64,000 bases of DNA, taken from assembly GCF_002001205.1 (NCBI RefSeq), contig NZ_MUNZ01000104.1, positions 1 to 64,000 on the forward strand. Reading direction: 5' to 3'. The notes beneath the pieces were generated by a model that had not been told where the DNA came from, made no database searches, and worked only from the letters and a program-made list of their open reading frames with translations. The stretch is from Hydrogenophaga sp. A37 (GTDB lineage: Bacteria > Pseudomonadota > Gammaproteobacteria > Burkholderiales > Burkholderiaceae_C). This document shows positions 57,798 through 64,000 of this stretch, in pieces; positions within the stretch are counted from its first letter, which is position 1, and the number at the start of each line of letters is the position of its first letter. The position numbers and the translations under genes are program-made.

Positions 57798-58582
57798 GTG
57801 GCGTGGCCGGCACTGGCGCCGACCTGACCGAGAAAGCTGCGCGTGCGGTCCACGCGTGGCGTGTCAATGACCTCGGCCGCGCTGCCTTGTTCCACGATGT
57901 GCCCCTGGTCCATGAAGATGACCCGGTCGGCCACGTCGCGGGCAAACCGGATCTCGTGGGTCACCAGGACCATGGAGCGCCCCTCTTCCGCCAGCTCGCG
58001 GATCACCCCCAGCACCTCACCCACCAGCTCCGGGTCCAGCGCCGACGTGGGTTCATCAAACAGGATCAGCTTGGGCCGCTGCGCCAGCGCCCTGGCGATG
58101 GCCACGCGCTGCTGCTGACCGCCCGAGAGCCGCTCCGGGTATTCATCGGCCTTGTGGCGCAGGTGCACCTTGTCCAGCATCTCCTCGGCCAACTCGTGGG
58201 CCTCGGTTCGCGCCATGCCACCGGCCCGGATGGAGCCGAGCGCGACGTTGTCGCGAACGTTCAAGTGCGGCCACAGGTAGAAGCCTTGAAACACCATGCC
58301 GATCTCGGCCCGTTGCGGGGCCAGCTCACGGTCGGACATCAGGCGCAACCCCCCGCGCCCGTCGGGCAACTGCCCGATGCGTTCGTCTTCCAGAAAGATG
58401 GCGCCCGCCGTGGGGCGTTCCAGGAAGTTGATGCACCGCAGGCAGGTGGACTTGCCCGACCCGCTCGGCCCGATCAGGGACAGGGTCTCGCCTTTGCGCA
58501 GGTCCAGGGAAATGCCCTTCAGGACTTGGAGCGGGCCGTAGCTCTTCTGGAGCCCTTCGACGCGCAGGAGGTGCTGGTTCAT
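57794..58582 (-). CDS. Polar amino acid ABC ATPase (GlnQ-like)
   Basis: 262 residues. Walker A GPSGSGKST, signature LSGGQQQR, Walker B LILFDEPTSALDP. Slight insertion between Walker A and the Q-loop (DERIGQLPDGRGGLRLM). ATG 58582 chosen (MNQHLLRVEGLQKSYG). Energises the two following permeases. Confidence 0.92.
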   Translation of the reverse strand: MNQHLLRVEGLQKSYGPLQVLKGISLDLRKGETLSLIGPSGSGKSTCLRCINFLERPTAGAIFLEDERIGQLPDGRGGLRLMSDRELAPQRAEIGMVFQGFYLWPHLNVRDNVALGSIRAGGMARTEAHELAEEMLDKVHLRHKADEYPERLSGGQQQRVAIARALAQRPKLILFDEPTSALDPELVGEVLGVIRELAEEGRSMVLVTHEIRFARDVADRVIFMDQGHIVEQGSAAEVIDTPRVDRTRSFLGQVGASAGHAT

Positions 58583-58592
58583 GGACGCGGTC

Positions 58593-59462
58593 TCACTTGC
58601 AGCCGGGGAGCGACCAGTTGGCCGGGCGGTCAACGCCAGCGCGGAAGTTCTTGCCGGCCGGCACGTACCAGACGTCCTGCACCAGGCCGTAGCGCTCGCC
58701 AATCTTCTTGAGCTCGCACTTCTGCCACAGCTTGGCGATCTCGGCGTTCACCGCAGCGGCCAGCTCGGGGTTGTCCTTGCTCAGGCCAAACACCACCTGG
58801 CCCAGCCCGGTCAACAGCGGGAAATCGGGGTTGTTGTCGGTGAACGCGTTGAAGCGCAGGTTCCACTGCGCATTGCGTGAGATGGCGTACTGCACCACCG
58901 GCGGATCGCCGATCACGGCGTCGACGCGGCCTGCCAGCAGGTCGCGCACGGCGGCGTCCGAGGTGTCGTACTGGCTCAGCTGCAGGCCGTTGATCTTGCG
59001 CAGCTCGGGAATGAAAGAGAAGCCGGTGATGGTGCCGACCTTCTTGCCTTCCAGGTCCTTCAGGGTCGACCAGTTCGTCTTGGACGACTGCATGATCCCG
59101 TTCTTGAAGTAGTGGATCGGGTCGGAGAGCGTCATGATCTTCGAGCGCTGCTCGGTCCAGCCCATGGTGCCGGCCATCACGTCCACGCGCTTGGATTGCA
59201 CCGAGGCGATGGTGCCCGACCACTCCATCAGCGCGGGCTTCACCTTGAGCTTGAGCGAGTCGGCCACCCGCTGCAGGATCTCGCCGTCGTAGCCGATCAT
59301 GCTGCCGTCCTGGTAGCCGGTGCCGGGCATGTCGCCCGTGAAGGCCACGGTGAACAACCCCTTCTCGACTGTTGGGGGAGACGGCTGGGCGATGGCCAGC
59401 GGCATGAAAGCCGCGGCACCAAAAACGGCGCACATGGCGCGCACCAGAAACGAACGTTTCAT
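58593..59462 (-). CDS. Amino acid ABC substrate-binding protein, operon head
   Basis: 289-residue family 3 binding protein with Sec signal (MPLAIAQ, ~26). Core: GYQDGSMIGYDGEILQRVA, VDVMAGTMGWTEQRSKIM, VDAVIGDPPVV. First gene of the transporter operon, 10 nt from the ATPase, so it is the primary receptor. Divergent from the GlxA regulator at 59.6 kb. Confidence 0.9.
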   Translation of the reverse strand: MKRSFLVRAMCAVFGAAAFMPLAIAQPSPPTVEKGLFTVAFTGDMPGTGYQDGSMIGYDGEILQRVADSLKLKVKPALMEWSGTIASVQSKRVDVMAGTMGWTEQRSKIMTLSDPIHYFKNGIMQSSKTNWSTLKDLEGKKVGTITGFSFIPELRKINGLQLSQYDTSDAAVRDLLAGRVDAVIGDPPVVQYAISRNAQWNLRFNAFTDNNPDFPLLTGLGQVVFGLSKDNPELAAAVNAEIAKLWQKCELKKIGERYGLVQDVWYVPAGKNFRAGVDRPANWSLPGCK

Positions 59463-59549
59463 ATCGACTCCAGGGGAAAAGTGGTGGGTGAAAAGTTGAG
59501 GAAGAACGCCGGGGAGGCGTGAAATGGATCATCGGTTTGCACCCCGGTT

Positions 59550-59577
59550 TTGCGGTTGCAGGGGACCGCTGTTAAAT
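59550..59577 (+). promoter_or_regulatory. Possible sigma70 promoter of the GlxA regulator gene
   Basis: TTGCGG, 16-nt spacer, TTAAAT. The predicted start site near 59584 would make the ATG at 59585 leaderless, which is one reason to prefer the ATG at 59615. Confidence 0.35.
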
Positions 59578-59614
59578 TGAACGTATGCGACACGCGGGAA
59601 AACCCCTAAGGCAC

Positions 59615-60715
59615 ATGGACAGCAAGCCCAGCGACGCCACATCCACCCCCACGGCGCCCGCCACCGGCGCTCGCGGTGAGGAGGACGGTGGGCATCTGAT
59701 TCACCGCCTGGACGCGGCGACCGGCCGACACGCCCAGGACGGCGCCGTGGAACTGCGCATCGGCATCCTCCTGTGGCCCCGGTTTCCGCTGCTGTCGCTC
59801 GCGGGTCTGTGCGATGCGCTCCGGCATGCCGCCGACGTGGGCGACCAGAGCCGGCAGGTGCGTTGCTCGTGGAGCGTGCTGGGCCTCCCCGGCACCAGCA
59901 TCACCGCGAGCTCGGGGGTGGAGATCCCGGTGCAGGAAGCGCTTCGGCCCGGCGAGAAGTTCGACTACGTCGCCGTCATCGGGGGTTTGCTGCCGTTCAT
60001 GGGCAGCGTTGACCGCCTGTACCTGGACTACCTGCGCCAGGTCGATGCCGCGGGCACGCCCCTCATCGGCATCTGCACCGGCACCTTTGCGCTGGCCAGC
60101 GCCGGACTCATGAAAGGCAAGCTGGCCTGCGTGCACCCCTTCCACGTCGACGACTGGAAACGGATGTTCCCCAAGGAGCGGTACACCACCAACTGCGACC
60201 ACGTGTTCGACGGCAACCGCATCAGTTGCGCGGGAGGCGTGTCGATCATCGAGCTGGCGGCCGAATTGATCCGCATCCATTGCGGGCCGGACCGTGCCGC
60301 CAAGGTCGTGCACCAGATGACCGTGTCACAACGGTCCTCTTCGTCTCACATTGCCCGCCGGCACGCCCTGGGCTATGCCTCCGTGGACAACGAGAAGCTC
60401 CGCCAGGCCATCGTCCTGATGGAGAAGAACCTGTCCACCCCGCTCGAAATCGGCGTCATCGCCCGACTGGTGGACTCCAGCAGCCGCCAGCTGGAGCGCG
60501 TCTTCCTCGCCGAAACGGGGGCATCGCCTTCGGAGTTCTACCGGAACTCACGGCTGAAATACGGCCGCTGGTTGTTGACCACGACCGATTCGACGGTGAA
60601 CGACATTGCGTTCGAGTGCGGGTTCTCCGACGCCGCGCACTTCATCCGGCACTTTCAGCAGTGTTATGGCGTCGCACCCGGGCGGCTCAGGAAAGCCCTG
60701 GCGAAGCCGAGCTGA
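59615..60715 (+). CDS. GlxA-family AraC regulator
   Basis: 366 residues from ATG 59615; ATG 59585 adds 10. DJ-1/PfpI-like domain (~45-210, GICTGTFALASAGLMKG) and C-terminal AraC HTH (~270-365, RQLERVFLAETGASPSEFYR, AFECGFSDAAHFIRHFQQCY). Family members sense amines and amino acids such as betaine, carnitine or arginine. Divergent from the amino acid/amide operon, its likely target. A palindromic repeat begins at its stop codon. Confidence 0.85.
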   Translation: MDSKPSDATSTPTAPATGARGEEDGGHLIHRLDAATGRHAQDGAVELRIGILLWPRFPLLSLAGLCDALRHAADVGDQSRQVRCSWSVLGLPGTSITASSGVEIPVQEALRPGEKFDYVAVIGGLLPFMGSVDRLYLDYLRQVDAAGTPLIGICTGTFALASAGLMKGKLACVHPFHVDDWKRMFPKERYTTNCDHVFDGNRISCAGGVSIIELAAELIRIHCGPDRAAKVVHQMTVSQRSSSSHIARRHALGYASVDNEKLRQAIVLMEKNLSTPLEIGVIARLVDSSSRQLERVFLAETGASPSEFYRNSRLKYGRWLLTTTDSTVNDIAFECGFSDAAHFIRHFQQCYGVAPGRLRKALAKPS

Positions 60716-60819
60716 TACGGCTTTGCATTCAAGCGTAGAACAAGGCGCGAAGCCGCAGACAGTGCGAAAGCACGGCATGGCGTTGCAACGAAGTTAAACG
60801 TTTGAAGGCAACGCCGTAT
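60715..60819. repeat. 105-nt palindromic repeat element
   Basis: Outer arms (60715-60735 and 60799-60819) are 21 nt and pair at 18 positions. A central hairpin GTGC-GAAA-GCAC (60762-60773) shares the same dyad centre near 60767, so the whole element can fold as one imperfect cruciform. It starts at the last base of the regulator's stop codon. REP-like; no second copy noticed in the window. Confidence 0.7.
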
Positions 60820-60838
60820 GAATCAAACGCCACGCCTT

Positions 60839-61786
60839 CTACGGCATGCCCACGACCGTGGTGAGGATCAGCAGGCCGGCGGGGTCTTCAGTCAGCTCGC
60901 TGCTGACCAGCACCTCGATGGCCTGGCCGTCGGACCGTCGCCAGCTGGCTTCTTGCCAACCGGTGCGTCCCTTGTCAAACAGGCGCCTGCAGTGCGTTTG
61001 CCACGACGCATCGTCGGCCCAGAGACCGCTCGCCGGCTGGCCCACGATCTGGTCGCCCGGGTACCCGAAACCACGCTCGAACGCCGGGTTGACCTCCAGC
61101 ACGGTCTGCGTGCCCGCAAACTGGATCATGAGCGCGGTGGGGTTGAGCCGGAAGATGCGTTGGAACCGGCGCAGTGACTGGTCCCGCTCGTGCTCCAGCC
61201 GAAAGCGGTCTTCCATCTGGTTGAGTTGCCGCAGGTAGGCCTCGTCGGTCGCCTTGCGCGTGTGGTGCAGCAACACCCCGATCACGCCCACGATGACGCT
61301 GCCCATCAGCCAGAACCGCAGGTCGGGCGCCAGGTCGGATTTCACGAGATACCCACCGGCCTCCGCCCAGGTCAGCGCACCCAGGATGAGCAGGCCAGCG
61401 GCGGTGGCGACCCACAACGCGCGCAGGCTCAGGTAAGTGCCCGCCATCACCACCGCGCCCAGCAGGCCCAGGGTCGCCGCGGAGCGGACCGAGCCGTCGT
61501 TGTAGATCTCGGCCGCAATGAACAACAGGCCACCGGCCAGCAGCGGCGTCAACCACTGGGGCCGATGCCGGCGCAGCATCAGGTACGACAGCAGCGCGGC
61601 GCCCCCCATCGAGAGGGACATGAAAGACCTCGACGCCCCGGGCGGGGCCAACACTTGATCGACCAGCGCCATGCCCAGCATCAACAGCGCAATCACCACC
61701 ATCACCCAGCGCGCGCTGCGGTGGCTGCTTTGCCGCTGCCCCTGACGGATCTCGTCGGGGTCTTCCAGGGGACGCGAATCATGCAT
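60839..61786 (-). CDS. Membrane PAS protein without output domain, paralogue A
   Basis: 315 residues: six predicted helices in residues ~27-195, a coiled-coil linker and one C-terminal PAS domain (NPTALMIQFAGTQTVLEVNPAF, RTGWQEASWRRSDGQ). The protein ends right after PAS; no kinase, GGDEF, EAL or methyl-accepting domain is present. Overlaps the upstream paralogue by 8 nt. Function unknown; may signal by protein contact. Confidence 0.75.
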   Translation of the reverse strand: MHDSRPLEDPDEIRQGQRQSSHRSARWVMVVIALLMLGMALVDQVLAPPGASRSFMSLSMGGAALLSYLMLRRHRPQWLTPLLAGGLLFIAAEIYNDGSVRSAATLGLLGAVVMAGTYLSLRALWVATAAGLLILGALTWAEAGGYLVKSDLAPDLRFWLMGSVIVGVIGVLLHHTRKATDEAYLRQLNQMEDRFRLEHERDQSLRRFQRIFRLNPTALMIQFAGTQTVLEVNPAFERGFGYPGDQIVGQPASGLWADDASWQTHCRRLFDKGRTGWQEASWRRSDGQAIEVLVSSELTEDPAGLLILTTVVGMP

Positions 61787-62891
61787 CGGTCCGGCCCTCC
61801 AGCGGCGCATAGACCGTGGGCAGCGCACTGGCCATGCTGCCTGGCATTCGCATCGCCGTGATCACCATGCCGTCATTCGGGTCGTCGTCCCGCTCGCAGC
61901 TGATCTGCAAGGCCAGCGGCCGCCCGTCGCGGCTCAGCGCCGTGATCGGGTGCCACCCGGTGCGCCGTGTGGCACGGCGGTCGCGGACAAAGCGCTGGTG
62001 GTCTTCGTCCTGCAACCACAAGAACCCTTCGCGCCGGTTCAACACGTCCTTGCGCGCATAACCCAGCGTGCGCTCGAAAGCCTGGTTCACGTCCAGGATC
62101 ACACCCGTGCGCGCCGACTGCACGAAGATCGGCGTGGGGCTGGACTGGAACAGGCGCGCAAACCGGTCCTGCCCGATGTCGCGGTCGAGCTGGGTGTTCA
62201 GACGCTGCATCGCTTCGCGAAGGTGCAGTGCCTGCGCCATGCGCATCTGCGTCCGGTTCAGGTACATCATCGCGGCCACACCCAACAGGCTGATGCTCTG
62301 CGTCATCCAGGTCCGCCAGCCCACCACAAAACGGGGCTGGCCCGCCAGCATGCCGGCCGCGTCGGCCCAGGTCAGCACCCCGAGCAAGCTGATGGCGGCG
62401 ACCGTGGTCCAGACCAGGCCACGGCGGCTCAGAAAAATGCCCGAAGCCACCTGCCCCATCAGGATCAGCGCGATGTTGACCGTTCGAACCGACCCGAAAA
62501 ACCAGGTCGATGCCGCCGCCATGCCAAACAGGAACACCACCAGCAGCCAGGCCACGCTGTTGTAGTGACGGAACTTCAGGAGCACCCAGGACAGCGCGCC
62601 CATGACCGCCAGCACCAGCGTCATCATGCTGTCGGCCGTGGCCGGCACGCCCGTGAGCCGATCCACCGAAAACAGGCCCAGCCCCAGCACCGCCGTCATC
62701 CACGACAGCCGCATGGCCATCTTCGAGCGCGCGGCCACGATGGACGGTGGCTCGGGCCACGAAGGTGCATGGGAAAAGCGCGAGAGATCGATCAAGGCAA
62801 CGCGGGGTGAATGTGCATTCCGTCCGGGAATTCCGCCCTGGACTTTCCAGAGGCGTGCAGCATAACCGCGTGGGGCAGACAGCCAGGTCAT
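61779..62891 (-). CDS. Membrane PAS protein without output domain, paralogue B
   Basis: Same architecture as its downstream neighbour: six helices, coiled coil, one PAS (SSPTPIFVQSARTGVILDVNQ, RTGWHPITALSRDGRPL), then stop. About 370 residues from ATG 62891. The start is uncertain: GTG 62918, TTG 62795 or ATG 62720 are in frame and none has a clear ribosome site; comparison with paralogue A favours a start nearer TM1. Tandem duplication is likely. Confidence 0.7.
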   Translation of the reverse strand: MTWLSAPRGYAARLWKVQGGIPGRNAHSPRVALIDLSRFSHAPSWPEPPSIVAARSKMAMRLSWMTAVLGLGLFSVDRLTGVPATADSMMTLVLAVMGALSWVLLKFRHYNSVAWLLVVFLFGMAAASTWFFGSVRTVNIALILMGQVASGIFLSRRGLVWTTVAAISLLGVLTWADAAGMLAGQPRFVVGWRTWMTQSISLLGVAAMMYLNRTQMRMAQALHLREAMQRLNTQLDRDIGQDRFARLFQSSPTPIFVQSARTGVILDVNQAFERTLGYARKDVLNRREGFLWLQDEDHQRFVRDRRATRRTGWHPITALSRDGRPLALQISCERDDDPNDGMVITAMRMPGSMASALPTVYAPLEGRTDA

Positions 62892-62976
62892 GAGCGAAGC
62901 GGCATGATGTCCCGCCACCCAACACCGTCACCCCGAAAGGAGCGCATGCCATCGCAGCCCTTCAGGCAGTCTGCGC

Positions 62977-63309
62977 TCATGCGAGCTCGAAGATGCGGTC
63001 CATGAACACCCATTTGTCTCCCGGTGGCGTCCACGGCGTGGGGGCCTGGTAGGTCCACATCAGTGCTTCCCAGCGCTCGATAACCGGGTTGGCCAGCGAG
63101 GCCTCGGCCATCCCCTGCACGCTGTACACGGCGGGATCCACCTCCAACACCATGAACAGGCGCGTGCCCAGGCGGTAGATCTCCATGCCCAGCACACCCT
63201 GCGCATACAGGTGGTCGCGCACCTCGGGCCAGATGCTTTTGTGGGCTTCTTCGTAGTCGGCGATGCGCTGGGCGTCGTCCACCAGATCGAGAGCAAGGGC
63301 GTAGCGCAT
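62977..63309 (-). CDS. L-rhamnose/L-fucose mutarotase family protein
   Basis: 110 residues of the RhaM-type mutarotase fold (YEEAHKSIWPEVRDHL near residue 19, GMEIYRLGTRLFMVLEV, WTPPGDKWVFMDRIFEL). Interconverts sugar anomers in the cytosol. It lies 9 nt downstream of a short-chain dehydrogenase, a pairing typical of L-fucose or L-rhamnose oxidative pathways. Confidence 0.85.
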   Translation of the reverse strand: MRYALALDLVDDAQRIADYEEAHKSIWPEVRDHLYAQGVLGMEIYRLGTRLFMVLEVDPAVYSVQGMAEASLANPVIERWEALMWTYQAPTPWTPPGDKWVFMDRIFELA

Positions 63310-63318
63310 GCGGGGTCT

Positions 63319-64000
<682 letters not shown>

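Overview
This 64 kb window is GC-rich, gene-dense bacterial chromosome. Protein families, operon style and short dispersed repeats suggest a betaproteobacterium of the Comamonadaceae, perhaps Hydrogenophaga; this taxonomic call is inference. I found no rRNA, tRNA, CRISPR array, transposase or phage gene. Both ends cut through genes: a choline dehydrogenase on the left and a short-chain dehydrogenase on the right.

Left third (1-21.1 kb): a nearly complete choline-to-sarcosine catabolic island. On the minus strand choX-betB-betA import choline and oxidise it to glycine betaine. On the plus strand a long operon follows: an M19-fold protein, a betaine-type binding protein, phosphorylcholine phosphatase, a V4R-like protein, dgcA-dgcB, ETF alpha/beta, and gbcA-gbcB. 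It removes methyl groups from glycine betaine and then dimethylglycine. An ABC ATPase and permease, a GbdR-type GlxA/AraC regulator and a glutathione-independent formaldehyde dehydrogenase come next; the last removes the formaldehyde released by demethylation. The order resembles the Pseudomonas GbdR regulon, but here pchP and a binding protein sit inside the operon.

21-27 kb: C4-dicarboxylate uptake and sensing (dctA, an orphan TRAP binding protein, and the divergent DctS/DctR two-component pair), then a small two-domain protein. 27-33 kb: a compact five-gene signalling operon (HD-GYP response regulator, PAS histidine kinase, second response regulator, HDOD protein, third response regulator). 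33-38 kb: a radical SAM protein behind a convincing LexA-type box, a CPA2 antiporter with a TrkA-N domain, and an ABC-2 exporter pair.

38-49.5 kb: a sugar-acid catabolic operon with a FadR-type regulator and an UxuR-like operator, two zinc alcohol dehydrogenases, a TRAP transporter, UxaA, ManD, UxuB and KdgK. There is no uronate isomerase, so the locus suits aldonates (L-gulonate, L-galactonate, L-idonate) better than free uronates.

49.5-64 kb: an AraC regulator divergent from a double-SnoaL lipoprotein and a secreted monooxygenase-like protein; a minus-strand operon for uptake and breakdown of an unknown amino acid or amide (DadA-like oxidase, ornithine cyclodeaminase-like protein, amidase, polar amino acid ABC transporter, two binding proteins) with a divergent GlxA regulator; two tandem paralogous membrane PAS proteins without output domains; and the end of an L-fucose/L-rhamnose type locus.

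The most unusual signal is a short dispersed repeat present three times (13374, 30581, 47412). Each copy lies exactly at the start of a gene and ends in a Shine-Dalgarno sequence, a 7-nt spacer and a start codon, like a portable translation-start cassette. A separate 105-nt palindromic element lies at 60715-60819.
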